Under the pieces are notes generated by a model. That model saw only the letters and a list, made by a program, of their open reading frames with translations, did not search any database and had not been told where the DNA came from. Below, piece by piece: positions 37,640 through 50,605 of a stretch of 64,000 nt of DNA (the stretch's first letter is position 1; every line of letters starts with the position of its first letter). Made by a program: the position numbers and the translations under genes. The DNA comes from Epiperipatus broadwayi (taxonomy: Eukaryota; Onychophora; Udeonychophora; Euonychophora; Peripatidae). The stretch lies in assembly GCA_028023455.1 (NCBI GenBank), contig JAQFVV010006199.1:2480001-2544000 (forward strand), read 5' to 3'.

Positions 37640-38640
37640 TATATCTAACTACATGATTTCACTTATGTGTTATACAAAAAAATGTATATAAGCAAACAAA
37701 GATGTAAATTAACAAACAAAAAAAAACATTAAAATTTTCTAATTTATGATATTTGATTAACTTTTTTTATTTGAATGCTGTAAGTGGTCATTGGGGGGGG
37801 AGTAATATTTGTAAATAAATTTTATCCTTATGTTTATTAATAAAAATTTCTTTGGTTTATGTCAAAAGCACAATCATTTTATTCTATCTTTGTTATTCTT
37901 TTCTAATTTGATATGCAATATTTTGCATAATAAAATATTTTCTGAGAATAAGACTAAAAGTTTTACAATATTTTAGAACATATGGTTTTTAAAATGTTAT
38001 AAGAATTGGAGAGATGCAAATTTCTTGATAACAAGATCAATTCACCCAGGACATATTTAATAGTGACAAAAATCAGACATTTCATTATTTACTTTATTTT
38101 AAAAATGAAAATATGTAGTTAGTTTTGTTTTCTTATTCTTATTGCTTTAGTGAATGCACACTCACTAAAATATATATAAATGAATCTTCTCAATATATTA
38201 ATAACTATTACTATTTTTTAATACTTTGTTTATATTATAATTTTAATTTATTTATGTATACTATACATATAAAAAAGCATGTGTTATATATATGTGCATG
38301 TTAGAAAGTACTGTACTTTTGCTGTTTAGTGCACAATATGTATTGTAATCTAGTCTATGTTTGTCAACAAAATATGAGTTATTATACACTATATATATTT
38401 GTATGTGAGAAATGCTTGGAACAAAATATAGCACAGCTCTACTAAAATCATAAAAATTAAAAAATTAAAATTAAAAAATATATGATTTAAAGATTTAAAT
38501 TTATATTAAATTAAAAATAGAATAAATTAAATAATTATAGAAAATAAATATTAAAAAATAGTAAATATAAAATTGTTCACACAAATATAGGATATATAAA
38601 TATAAAGAAATATTAGATAAAATAATGTTATAATTAATAG
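37640..38640. other. AT-rich region without a gene
   Basis: Contains a G8 run at 37794-37801 and TA-rich stretches. Nothing coding is recognised. Confidence 0.5.
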
Positions 38641-39226
38641 CACAATCATGTATAGTTAAATATTTTTATATCTCCGACAATGACCGCTGATCAATCAAAA
38701 TTGTAAGGAAAGAAAAGAAAATTAAATGTAGAAACAATATATTGCATGGAATTAACTGTAAATGAAAGGAATTATTAATTATATTTCTTAATAAAATCAA
38801 TGCATAGAAGATTAAGAAGAAAGAATATTGTTATTACTTTAAAATAAAATCTTAAGAGTTGATGAATAAAGTATTATAGAGCAAGTTAATGCTTTTAAGT
38901 ATTTGAGAATTTGATTAATCAATCTATGATAAAAAAAAAAGTAGAGTGAGAAATTGCAATGATTAAATAGTCTTTTAAAAGATTATTCTGTTACTCTAGA
39001 ACTAAGACAGAGATTTGTAAAGATTTTGATTTAAATTATTGTTTTATGTAGAGCTGAGATTTGGACAAATAGAAAAAGATAGAGAAAAAATTGATGGGTT
39101 GTTGAAATGTGGATCTGGAGAACAGAAAGAATTAGGAGGAAAGACAAAATTGAAAAGATGTTACCAGATATTAAGAAGAAATGGATTCATGTACACCATG
39201 ATCCACAATAAAAAAAAAAAAAAAAC
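38640..39226 (+). pseudogene. LINE 3' end (RTE-like RT C-terminus) with poly(A)
   Basis: Plus-strand pieces fit the C-terminal part of an RTE-like polyprotein: E-Q-V-N-A-F-K-Y-L (38880-38906), then R-A-E-I-W-T-N-R-K-R (39050-39080), then M-W-I-W-R-T-E-R-I-R-R-K-D-K-I-E (39108-39155). It ends P-D-I-K-K-K-W-I-H before a TAA and an A-rich tail at 39207-39226. A 5'-truncated LINE insertion is the best reading. Frameshifts throughout. The mariner remnant begins right after the tail. Confidence 0.65.
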
Positions 39227-40190
39227 TGATATAAAATAAAATGCAATGTTTTAATATTTTTATTTATATATTGAATATTCAAAATAGTCTCTTTGTAATT
39301 TAATACACTACTGAAAAAGCAGTCCTTAGAATCTTCTGTTTTTATAGTCTGCACAATCTTTGTCACAAGCTGATTCTGGCAGATTGGACCATAATGTCTC
39401 ATTTCATGGTTCACTTTAATTTTGAAAATAATGAGTGCTAAATTAGGAGAATAGAGTGGTTACTCAAACACAATAATGCTTTTTTTTTTGGCCAAAAAAC
39501 TGCATAATCTTGGCACTGTGTCCAGTATTTAGATAGCTTGTGTAAATTTTGGCTTCTAACTATTGAGAACATCCATATAGTAGATAGTGTTTTCTGTTTG
39601 ATCTTCAGGAATGTATTCATGGTGAATAATGCTATAGAATAAATAAAAATAAGAGCAATGTTCTGATTCATCTTTTCTACATTTTTAATAAATTTTTTTT
39701 AATTTCATTTTTCTGGTAATTTCCATTCATCACCCTGGCATTTGCTTGGTGACTCATAATGAAAACCATCACATCTCATTATTTATTAATCTTGTTGACA
39801 AGAATTCTGAATCTATGATTGTATTTCTTTTTACAGTATCTGGTATCTTTTTGGCAATCTTCAACAAAAATGGCACAAAGAGCATGCACACTTATTGCTT
39901 TTTCTAGTCTTCCATTAAATATGATAAACAATGATTTTGGCAATGCTAGTGAGTTTCTTATCGATAGACATCCAATCATAGTTTGAAGAATTTCAGCAAC
40001 TTTTTGCACGTATTCTTTGCTTCTAATTGCTTTTGATGCACTTGGCCAAGGATTATCTTCAGTGTTCTCTTTACCATCATGAAATCTTGTAAACCCCTTT
40101 AAAACATTTTTGCGATTCAGATTCCATTGCTATATAGTGCAAATCATTTCAAACTTTTCAGTAGCAGTTTTGCTCAAAATTTAGAGTATG

Positions 40191-40200
40191 TTGTTTTATT
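40191..40200. repeat. SINE target-site duplication, left copy
   Basis: TTGTTTTATT, repeated exactly at 40302-40311, flanks the 101-bp tRNA-like insertion. Confidence 0.85.
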
Positions 40201-40301
40201 TTATTTTCCATATGTCATAGCATCGGCCGGGATGCGAACCCACAACCGTCTGCAACCAACTACTTGCAAGGCGGCTGCGATAACCTCTCGGCTAACAACA
40301 C
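40201..40301 (-). mobile_element. tRNA-derived SINE, 101 bp
   Basis: On the minus strand the element begins GTGTTGTTAGCCGAGAGGTT, with A box TTAGCCGAGAGG, and later carries a perfect-looking B box GGTTCGCATCC (plus strand 40230-40240). It is much richer in G+C and CpG than its surroundings. It is bounded by a 10-bp duplication, and it splits the mariner transposase upstream of its helix-turn-helix. The A-box form and the long spacing resemble class II (Ser/Leu-like) tRNAs. The short tail GAAAATAA replaces a long poly(A). It is a SINE rather than a tRNA gene, because no closed acceptor stem is evident and it has target duplications. Confidence 0.8.
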
Positions 40302-40311
40302 TTGTTTTATT
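40302..40311. repeat. SINE target-site duplication, right copy
   Basis: TTGTTTTATT, identical to 40191-40200. Confidence 0.85.
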
Positions 40312-40499
40312 GTAGGTTGAGATACAAAACTCATCACATTTTTTGTCATAACTCATAATCCAAATACCTTAGCACTTGAAATATTTGTGGCAAATATTTA
40401 AATTGTCTTTACATAACACATGTGTTGATCAAAGATGCTGCTGCAGGCAGCTTGGAGAGAACTACTCATCTTTTTATTAGGACACGTGTCTTTTTAGAT

Positions 40500-43400
40500 G
40501 TAGAGAAATTATGATTAAAATTTTGTGCATTATTATTGAAAGGAGGGAGATAAAAAGGAAAAATTGACCAATGAGCTTAAGGACAAAAGTAGCTCTAAAG
40601 CTTTTGAAGAACAGAGCAAGTGATAGGAGTACTTAAAACAATTGATCTATAGTAATGGCATTTTGACTAATAATGTATGATCTAAATTTGCATAATTTTT
40701 AAAGGAAATCTTGTTTTTTTATTTAAATTTTTTTTTTATTGCTGTTAGTATAAGAGAAACTCATAATATTTTATCCAAAGCTAAGATGCCAATATTTAAA
40801 ATTTTCAAATATAGGAAATAAAAGAACTTTGACTATAGCACAGTCTACATTTCGTGATTAGTTGTATTAATAATGGTAACAAAATGTTTCAAGAATTTAT
40901 AAATAATAATAATAACAAAATATTTAAACACAAGTATAATTTATATATTTAGAGTTTAAATATAATTATAGGGGATTTGAACACAGACTTTCAAGTTCCC
41001 TTATCTTCTTCACATGTGTGTGGACATATATATCGGTTATATGAGATAGAGTGGATAGCTGAAGAGAGCTTGAAAGTCTTTATTCAAATTCCCTATAATA
41101 ATAACAAAAGTAAAATTATTCAAGCATAGATTATTTAATAAGAGTATAAAAAAAACTTTATTGTTATGGAAATTAAATATTTCTTTGTGGTTAATTAGCA
41201 TATTCAAACATGATCTCACATTAAATTTTATAATAAATATAATGATATAGTTAGTTCCTTAAAAAGTCATGGAATTTCGAACAACAAAACAGGTTGAACA
41301 CTGCGGTTCCATTCAGTTCTTTACAGTTTTTTTTTTTAAGATTTGCTTTTGAATCTGTTATACCATTGCACTAAATCATATAGAATATTTTTACTCTTAT
41401 CTGTTCTATTAGTGAAAATGAGGTGTCATATTTAATAACATTTTAATATTTTTTACTATTACAGTGCAATTCTGTTATTCTCTTTTGTTTTAAATAATTA
41501 ATAATTAAATTTACAGATTTACTGTCCAAAATATTCATAGAAATTTGCATTCTTCATTTTTGTCATTAAGAACACAATTAATCTTATTGAACATAACTGT
41601 AATATTACATTATGAGTAATCTGAATGTTTTGATGAATTATTTGTAAGAAATAAAATTGAAACCTTATGGTTGCATTATAAATTCAGAAGTCTTGGTTTA
41701 GCCATATTAGATTAATGATTTTTGTGAATTAAAAAAAACTTTCTTATAATTCAACAATTTATTTTTTATATCCATCATCTTTAAAGCATTTGTATGCCAT
41801 TGAAAACTAATATTAAATAAGAACAATATTCTTAATTTCCATGCATTTACAATATATTTTAAATATTAAACCTAGTTTTATACTGATAAAAAATTCAAAA
41901 CAAAATTAAATATTTAGCACTTAATTATTTTTTCTCTTTGCTTTTTTATTGTAAAATGCATGCCATCTAATTTAGTGATATGTTATTTTTATTTTTTTGC
42001 TTATTTCCTATAATCTATGAGATCAACTACAATAAATGTTTTTTAAAAAATTAGAGATTAATGTTTTTATGTGCTATATTTTTAAGAAAAAATGAAAATC
42101 TCTAATTAATTAAAATTGACACTAAAATAGAAACAAGATGATAATGTTTTAAAAAAGGATGTATCTTTATTTACTGTCCCATATTTGTATTAATACATTT
42201 AGATATAAAAAAGTTATTTGTTTGATGGAAATGGCAATATGAGAGTAAGGATTGTCTTGGATAAATATGTCTTTAATAAGAGAAAGAAGTAATTATTTTT
42301 TGGTATGCTAATATTTAAAAAAAAGTTTTGTTAAATGTTGTGTTTTGAAACATGCACTATTTTAAATGGTTCAGAGATATGGTCATTTAAAAGGAAGGGA
42401 GTGTGGATGCGAAAAGATAGAAGATTTTTGTGGATTTAAAGAGGAATGGAATAGCTAAGTTGAAACTATAAAATTTGCAATGTTGAAAAAAGTAAATAAA
42501 AATATTGAAAAATTTTGAACCATTAAAAGAAACTGGATTGAACATATGCTCTAAGCCAAAATATTTCATTACTTTTGTGAAGAGTAAAGTGCAAAATAAA
42601 TCCACATTGATTTTAAAATATACTATTTTTATTCTGAAAGTTATGAATACTTCAGTGGAATTGATTTAAAAAAAATCACAAATTATATAGTCTAATTTAT
42701 GTGACTTTTTAAAATCATTTTACTTAAATCATTATAAATGAGATATTTATTTTATATAAAAAGCTAGATGGATTCATTCTATCTTTTCACAAAGACTATT
42801 TTGTGTTTGGAATTTATAGTTAAAAATCCACAAAGCGCATGTGCATTAGCTTAATGGCTGATTATTGCTATTAAATCATTTGGATTATCTTCACCAGTAT
42901 GTAAATGTTTTTCTTCTTTGGATTATATTAATAATCATGTAATTTTAAAGCAGAAAAGGGAAAAAATATTAGCTGAATTGTATGATATTTGTAATAAAAA
43001 TTTTATATGGTATATCATCAATTATAGATCACTCACTGCAAGACCAGAGTACTCTCCTTATATTTATCACATGCTTTTGTGTTAATGATGTAGAAGTTTT
43101 TACTTTTTAAATTTTAATGGTGTAAAAAATTCATTAAATTTACAGTGCAGATATCAATGATAATCAAGTGTTCTCATTATCTAATTATTCTGTTTTCAGA
43201 TGAAGAATTAACTATGAATGTATCCATATAAACATGCTACTCTATGTCAAATACTTATTTTCCTTTATTTTAAAAGAAAAAATATTCTTTCTTTTTGGGA
43301 ATTTAATAATTTAAATTCTAAATTGCCAATGCCAACACTCTTGTACCAAAATACGGTACAATAGATATTAATAAGTCATCAATAAAAAAAATAAATGAAA

Positions 43401-45331
43401 AGCAAGATGAAGTAGAAGAATGACAATGATAACAAAAAAATTAGGCTTTCCTTATGAAGGATTGTTAGAAAATGTAACGTAGAGTTATATTTATGTACAG
43501 GTGCTTTTGGTACCAGTCTGAAAATTCTAAAAGCTAATTTGACACACAAAAATAGTAAGTTCTTGTGGATTTTATTCCAAATGATGTCTCAAAAAAAAAA
43601 TTTAATAGTGCATTTGAATCCTAAAATATATTAAATATTGTTATGAGTTAATCTGAAAAAGATTACATCTAATTATGACATCTCAGATTTGCTAAACATG
43701 TAATGTACTTATTTGTCAGCATGCAGATTTTAATTATCTTCAGGAAAGATTGTAATTTCTGTCAAAAATAAATATTTTTTAAAATTAATAAGCATATTAT
43801 TTTTCTAATATAATGTTTGAACATTTAAAAAAATCTTTTATCTCTATATACGTTTAAAATTTCAATATTATTTTAATTACAGTTTACAGCTATTAAAGAT
43901 TTGAAAAATTATATTTTTGAACATTTTTATTTATTTCTATAAAATTATAGTGAAGTGTAATTATTAATATAGACATAAATATTTTATAGGTACATAGCAG
44001 CAGTATTATTGAAAAATGAAATTTAACATGTAAAATTAATTAATTAATTAATGAATAATGTTTATTTTTTATATATAATTTTTATAATTGAATTGAAAAA
44101 GTTAGAAACCACTGGCCAATTTAATTCCAGAAAATAAAAAAGAGAGCACAAAAAATAATATATATATACTTTATAAAAATGCTTCTATTTATAATTTTTA
44201 TGAAAAATCAAATTTTTTTTTTTTTCATTCATAATTTTAGTTGTTATATATAGCTTGAAATGATAATGAGAGGTGTTTATAAAAGAATTAGTGATTAAAT
44301 TAATTAATTTATTACATATAGCAACCGAAATTGAAGTTAATTACTCATCATATTACATAAAAGTATATTTTATATATAAAAAAGTTATATTATTTTTTAT
44401 TTTTAGTATTTGGTTATTTTACAACAGACTTTTTGTAATTATTCACATTCAAATTTAAAAACTGAGAGTCAAAACAATGGTGCCTATTTTCATTATTTGA
44501 AACAAAATTGACACACATTAAAAATATTTACAAGATTATTTGTGTTTATGAATGCAGCATTTTTTAAAAAAGCAACAAAAGGAATCAAGAGAAATTAAGA
44601 TTTCATAGTTTAATTAACTGTAAATATTTTTTAATGAATTAATCATGAAATTCAATGAAAGAGCATTTAAAAAAAATATTTCTCATCTATTGTATATCAC
44701 TGATAACTTTGTGAATCAGTTTTTACATAATTTGAAATACAGCCCACCAACATTGTTAGATTGGACAATCCTGAAATATTGCATTGTCACTGATACCTAA
44801 TTTAAGTACAAAATTTGAACAAAATCTGTTTGATAGAAGTATGTTAAAAATCTGTTACATGATTTGACCCAAATAAACCAACAAACAATCATAATTTCTA
44901 AGTTAAGTAAAAGGGTTTAAAAAAATTGGTAAAAAAGGAGAAAAGTTTAAAATCAGAATTACCATTTGTAATTAATGATGCTGTTAATCTTTTTCTGAAT
45001 GTATATTAACTAGTTTTAAGAGTTGGTTAATATTAAAAATCTTTGGATTTATTTTTGGAGTTCTTGCCTTTTTTTTGAGAGGTGGAGACGGGGGCAGGAG
45101 GTTTATTGGCTTATTTGTATTTCTTCTGCAGACAAAATTAAATCATTTCCTACATATCTTAAATGGTCTTATTTGTAGCCTAAATAAATGTGCAAACACT
45201 GATTTTAGATAAATATTAATTTTATGAATGAACTTCCAGATAAGTTACATATATTTTATTTGTGTTAACTCCGTTTATTTGCAAATTTATTCATTATAAA
45301 CACAACTTGGTTTTCTTTTTCTTTTTTTCAG
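40500..45331. other. AT-rich region upstream of csw exon 2
   Basis: Apart from the foldback at 40968-41099, I find no coding sequence or transposon domain. The last ~25 bases before the exon are a T-rich pyrimidine tract serving the 3' splice site. Confidence 0.5.
40968..41099. repeat. Foldback of two inverted B-box-bearing arms
   Basis: Left arm TTATAGGGGATTTGAACACAGACTTTCAAG (40966-40995) and right arm CTTGAAAGTCTTTATTCAAATTCCC (41070-41094) are inverted copies, and TCTTCA/TGAAGA extends the match inward. Each arm contains a pol III B-box-like GTTCAAATCC or ATTCAAATTCC. Two opposite SINE fragments, or a small foldback element, would explain this. The same motif occurs at 13456-13485. Confidence 0.65.
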
Positions 45332-45454
45332 ATGGTTTCACCCTAATATCTCAGGAATAGATGCAGAGACACTGTTAATGGAAAGAGGTTTTGATGGCAG
45401 CTTTCTGGCCAGACCAAGCAAGAGTAATCCTGGGGATTTTACATTATCTGTCAG
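45332..45454 (+). CDS. PTPN11/csw: csw/PTPN11 (SHP2) exon: first half of N-terminal SH2 domain
   Basis: SHP2/corkscrew is a cytoplasmic tyrosine phosphatase acting downstream of receptor tyrosine kinases. Its tandem SH2 domains bind phosphotyrosines and the first also autoinhibits the catalytic domain. This 123-base exon starts after TTTTTTTCAG and ends before GTATTT. It encodes W-F-H-P-N-I-S-G, then [14 protein letters not shown] with the phosphotyrosine-binding Arg (residue 27 of the exon), then [10 protein letters not shown]. Both junctions are phase 2. Human PTPN11 exon 2, as I recall, has the same length and phases. No stop or frame damage. The match is near-unambiguous for the SHP family. 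SHP1 is less likely, given the sequence and invertebrate-like setting. Confidence 0.95.
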
Positions 45455-45849
45455 GTATTTCATCTTTATCATCACTTACCCATTTATACTTTTCATTTAT
45501 GTTTTTTTTTAAATATATATTTAATCAAGTTATTTGAAGTAAATTTTATTATGATCAAGCTTTATAAAATATAATGTTTTATTCTGCTATTTGTGAAAAT
45601 TAATTGCTAATATATATTAATTAGTTATATATGTATAACAAACTCTTATGAAAATAAATTGCATTGATTATGCAACAGAATTACTACGTTCAAATGATGA
45701 CTTGCGATTATCATTGGTGATAATTTGCCATTGAAATGAAGTTGTTTTCCATTCAAAACATTAAACTTATGAAATTTTAGTCAATAACTTATAAAACTTA
45801 ATTATAATAGACGCACTCATAAATGAATATGGCTATTCTAACTAAAAAA

Positions 45850-48350
45850 AAACTATTTTAGAAATGAATTTTCTGATGATTATACAAACCAGTCTACGAA
45901 ACACAAATGTTTGCATATAGAACATGATAATCAATTTTTTTGTTTATTTGATATTTTACAATGTTGTCTTTTAATTTCTTCAGTAAAAAACTTTTTTTTC
46001 TGAAATACTTTAACATTATATCTAATTGGAACTGTTCAATGTAGTTTTTTCTCTGCCACATCCTCCTAATGGAAAAAATTGATATTGCATTTCTTTAGAA
46101 TGTCTGAAATTATTCTTATACTGTAGACAGGATTTACATCTCCCATGAAAATCATGTTCAAGTTTCCTATAAAACATCCTTTTAATAAATCTAGCATTGT
46201 TCACTTGTTTTATATGTCTGATCCAATGAAAGTATGATTTTTATAGTAGTTGACTCTTTAGTATCATATCCAGCAAGTTGAACATATTGATTAGTTTAAG
46301 AACTTGTTAATGTATTTTAAAAGTTTTACAGAGTATTTTTAAATTAAACTCTTCTAATGCTTTTAGATTATGTTAAAATTGGATTACCAAGTATCGCTTC
46401 CATACAATAAATTAGGTAAAATAATAGCCCTTTATCTAGTTAATTTAGTTATGTAATTATTTCCTTGTAATTATATACTCTATCTTTTAACTTATTATAA
46501 GCTGCAGCAGCACATTGAAATCTGTATTCTACCTTTACATCTAATTTCACCTTTCTATTTATAAAACTACCAAGCTATTTAAATTAGTTTATATTCTGAA
46601 ATTGATAATTATTCAAGATAAAAGTTGTTGAGAATTTTTCTTCCATCACTAGCATATAAAGAACTTGAGTTTTTTGAGCATTAATTAATAAAGTTCTTTA
46701 TATGTTGTATTCAAAATAGTAAATATATTCTTTAGATCATCTTTTGAATTAGCAAAAATAGCACAATCATTGGCATATTATAGATCCAGAATTCAAAAAG
46801 AAATTCTAGTTTTCTCTTTTAATCAATTCAAATTAAAAATTATACTATTAAATCTATATCATATCTTGATAACTGTTTGATTAAGCCATCTATAAACATG
46901 TTAGAACAAGTACACATCTTTGTTTAACATCAGTTATAATTTCAAATATCTCAGATTTTCCATCTGTATCATGAAGAAGCTTTATAATATGAATAAAGTT
47001 TGATGAATAACCAACTTATTTTAAACATTAACATTGAACTGTCACATTAACTGAATCAAATGCCTTGACCAAATCAATAAGCAATACATAAATCACTTTT
47101 TGATCCCAATACTTTTCTTGCATTTGCCTGGCAATAAAAACCATATCTATATTGCTTCTTGATTCTCTCAGACCATATTGATTTTTCTGGTAACCATTTA
47201 TCTATGACTGGAATTAATTATTGAAAGTAGTTTTGCTGTAGTGAATAATAATTATATTCACAATAATTACTACATTCTTCTTTATTCCTTTTGTTTTTAA
47301 AAATCTTCTTTATTCCTTTTGTTTTTAAAAATTGAATAATAACAACTTCCTTAAAATTGGATAGCACAATTTCACAGTCTATATGTTTTCTAAAAAATTC
47401 CAATATTTTTGGAGATAACATATCATTATCACATTTTAAGACTTCTCCAGGGGCTGTTTTGACTTCACTAAACTGAATTTTTTGTCTAAATTTAAATGAA
47501 TAGATAAAATGGATATATCATTAAAAGTTAGTATTTTAATTCTTGTATCATTATTCAAAAGATGATCAAAATATATCTTCACCTATTTAAAATATTATTG
47601 TCATCATACATGAGAGTACCATTGCCAGATTTAATAGAATTGTAATACCCTTTCTCCGGTTCATACACTTCTTTTAATGCATCAAAAAAAAAAGATCCAG
47701 AATGACCAGAATTAGAGAATGTCAATATCTTCTTTGCAGTTTTAATCTATCAATCATTTTTAAGCCTTCTTGCCATTCATGGCACTTCTGTCTTCAGTAT
47801 TTATTATGAAGTTCCACATTTAATTTTCTGCCAAACAGAAAATTGCACTTTTTTTTTTAAAATCAAATCACTGATAATAAAATCAGTGTCAGAAAATCAG
47901 ACATGATTTTTTTTTTTTAGTGAAGAGTAATAGATTTACTTGTATCCATAACAATATGGCAATCCTGAAGATACAAATTAGCAAATTTAATATGTTTAAT
48001 AGCTATTGAAATTTAGTACATATAGTAGATTTTTCTAAAAAAAACACATTTTCTTCTAAATATGATTTGGAATAATATATATTTTTTAATGTAATTATCA
48101 TTTTACTCTTGGATTATATTAATCTATTATCTGTCCAGTAATATGTGCATGTAAGTGCTCACATAATGTGAATGTCTGTTGTATTCTGATTACTAAATAT
48201 AATGTAATCTATTAAACACTATTATTTTGATTATGGATGTATCCATGTTCCTTTGTAGTACTTTTTTTTTTTAAACAAAGTGTTTGTGATAATCAATCCA
48301 TATGTTGTGCACAAACATTTCATTTACTGTTATCAAGAGTTTAAACAATC
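45850..48350 (-). pseudogene. LINE retrotransposon copy 2 (family A), 5'-truncated
   Basis: Minus-strand relative of 9840-12715, in the same block order. It runs from the late endonuclease (near 48300; ATGTGCATGTAAGTGCTCACATAATGTGAA shared) through RT text, including A-F-D-S-V-N near 47060 and Y-A-N-D-C-A-I-F-A near 46760 (the YADD region with Asp-to-Asn). It ends at the tail N-N-A-R-F-I-K-R-M-F-Y-R-K-L (46130-46204). The tail here additionally encodes C-K-S-C near 46130. The upstream endonuclease half is missing, so this copy is shorter at its 5' end. It lies antisense inside the csw intron and is full of stops. Confidence 0.75.
47278..47332. repeat. 28-bp tandem duplication in LINE copy 2
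   Basis: TTCTTTATTCCTTTTGTTTT plus TAAAAATC occurs at 47278-47305 and again at 47306-47332 (last base differs). Copy 1 has the segment once. Confidence 0.9.
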
Positions 48351-48359
48351 AAAAAATAT

Positions 48360-50600
48360 TTTGTGACTGGGCTCTAGACAAAATTACAGTGAGAAATGTG
48401 GAAAAGATTTTTAGATATAGGGTTGTATCTTTAAAAATTTAGACCAGAATTTTTTTTTATTATTACTTAGTGTTTTTTTTTTTTTTATAAATGGTTAACT
48501 ATTAATAAATATTATAAAGGAATAAAATAACCATTTCAATTATAAGATGGATTATAAATAGTTCTATTGTGTTATTCTACCACTGCATGCATAGATTTGA
48601 CATTCTTAACTATATGATATAACCGTATAACTCAGAAGCTGTTAAATCTCATTTCTGAAGCAGATAACAGTGGTGACCAATGACAGTTCTGATTATATTA
48701 ATGAGACTCCAATAATATTTAGGAACAAAATGAAATATAGATTATTTTAAATATGTGAAAAAAAATTAGTTGTGAAGCTTCACAAAAAATCTTTTTGTTA
48801 CACTGTATTTCTTTACTCTTTGAATGGATTCTTGATTGAGAAACTAGAATGGAAATTTTGATATAACAAAATATGTCTTAAGTGGTGAAACTATATTTCA
48901 ATTTATAGATAAATCTGATCTTTTTAATTCTTTTTTACATTTTTCCTTTGAGACAATTTTTTTTATGATATCTGCTGAGGAATTAATATAAGCAATCATT
49001 GTAAAGAAGTGGATTTGAGTGTGCTAGTAAATATTTTTCACGATAATATTTAAGTGTTCACAAGTTTAGTGTGAATGCTTTTTCTCCAAATAGGTATATT
49101 GTATTCAACATTAAAGTACATTAATGCCAAGGATGTTGTCTTTAGAATATTTATATCATAGCTATAGTGCAGCCAGCATTCGTAAAATTTATTCACAGTT
49201 AATTATTTTAGATATCTTTGATAAATATGGAATTTCTAAGGTTATTCTTAAGTAGCATTGGATAGGATTAAGTTGGAGAGATTAAATTTATAAGATGTTT
49301 CTTTTGTTTAGATGAAAATTGGGTATGTTGTCTTTATAGGATGACAAATGAGAGTCCAATCTTTGGAAGGATTTCCTAACTTTTCATATATTTATTAAAA
49401 CCTTTTTATTTCTAAGTAGGATATCTTTTATGAGTTAAAGCAATATCAGAATTGTTAAAAGCAATAGTTTCTAATAACAGCTTTGTCTTGACTCAACTCC
49501 AACCTGTTCTAAAGATAGATGGTTTTTAACTAATGGCATAATTAATTAAACAGTAATGTGTTGCTGTAAGCTGAAACAAAAAAAAATTATGTAATTTTTG
49601 TTGTTATTCTTTCAACAACTTGTGGAAAACACAAAAAAAGAATTCTATATTTTTACTTTCAAGACAAATGTTTATTATGGTTTCTGTTGCTGAATAATTT
49701 TGTCAGCATGGTTTGTTTTTAGATTCTAAACTTTTTAGAAATCTGGCAGTATGGTATTTATTTGCTTTTGGATCCTTTATTGATTCAAGACAATCAAGAT
49801 AAAATTCAGGTTCACCAATATAGTGATTTTATAGAATTGAGATTAAAGGAATATTGTGATAATGATACTTATAATAGTTATATTCTGAATTATTCTGTCA
49901 ATATTGAGTTTATAAATGTAATATATAAGATTGACAATGGCAAGATATTTATGCATCCACCAAGTCTATGCATATGTGATCAAGCCTTTGGTTTTGCTTT
50001 TTCTTTTACTTCCATCTTTGTTTCATAGTATTATCAAAAGAGTTTATACATTTTTTAGAGCAATTTGGTTTCTTCCAACATGGAATGAACTGCTTTCATT
50101 ACCTTTGAAGGATGAATCTTGTGGCAGATATTGTCTTTGTTAAATCTCTCATAGCAAGGGAGAATGGTTATTTTGATAGGATATTCAATATAATAGAAAC
50201 TTTTTAAGATATGCATTATGTTAACTCCAGTTTTTTTAAAATTCTGTATTGGTACTGAATATTTTTAAGCTATTGAAATATAAAATGATTGAATATTAGT
50301 TGACCATCAATAAATGTGAAACATTTGTCCTAAAACAAAATGTAAATCAGTGATTATCTTTATGTCTACTTGAATAAAATGTTCATCCATGACATTAGAA
50401 AAAAAAATACATACTGTTTTTCGCAGTTCATTCTACATTTGAGAATCTTCTTTATCCTCAATGGCATATCTACAAAGGCTAAAAGAAGAATTTAAAAATC
50501 TCATAAATACACAAAGTTTGAGGAAACTGGAAAAGTAGCTTAGGCTCGTATATAAAGATTATTTTTTTAAATAGTGATTGTTATATTATTTGAATAATCT
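48360..50600. other. Intronic AT-rich region without a gene
   Basis: Open frames near 49762-50143 are AT-rich and show no domain I recognise. I see no splice-site-bounded exon with conserved content. Confidence 0.5.
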
Positions 50601-50605
50601 TCAAT

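Larger units (their letters stand above)
39235..40490 (-). pseudogene. mariner-like transposase, interrupted by a SINE
   Basis: Minus strand from about 40340 downward, a decayed mariner (GVQW3/SETMAR-type) transposase. The N-terminal helix-turn-helix part has K-T-A-T-E-K-F-E-M-I (40140-40170) and E-D-N-P-W-P-S-A-S (40030-40070). E-Y-V-Q-K-V-A-E-I-L and the linker follow, then W-K-L-P-E-K (39720). The DDE region shows I-H-H-E-Y-I-P-E-D-Q-T-E-N and Y-Y-M-D-V-L (39570-39640), then P-L-Y-S-P-N-L-A-L (39435-39465). The C-terminus is D-Y-F-E (39270-39285). Numerous stops and frameshifts exist. The catalytic aspartates are not all readable. Terminal inverted repeats were not located. Confidence 0.75.

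Noticed and set aside
45873-45901. CTGATGA ... GAAAC, a hammerhead-like spacing
   Set aside because: The 18 bases between the boxes do not form a helix II, and the flanks do not pair as helix I. The segment aligns with the 3' end of LINE copy 1 (9825-9860), where the boxes are absent, so it is LINE tail with chance motifs.
49762-50143. Overlapping open frames of 88 and 70 codons
   Set aside because: No recognisable domain, AT-driven composition, no conserved splice-bounded structure. Left as intronic DNA.
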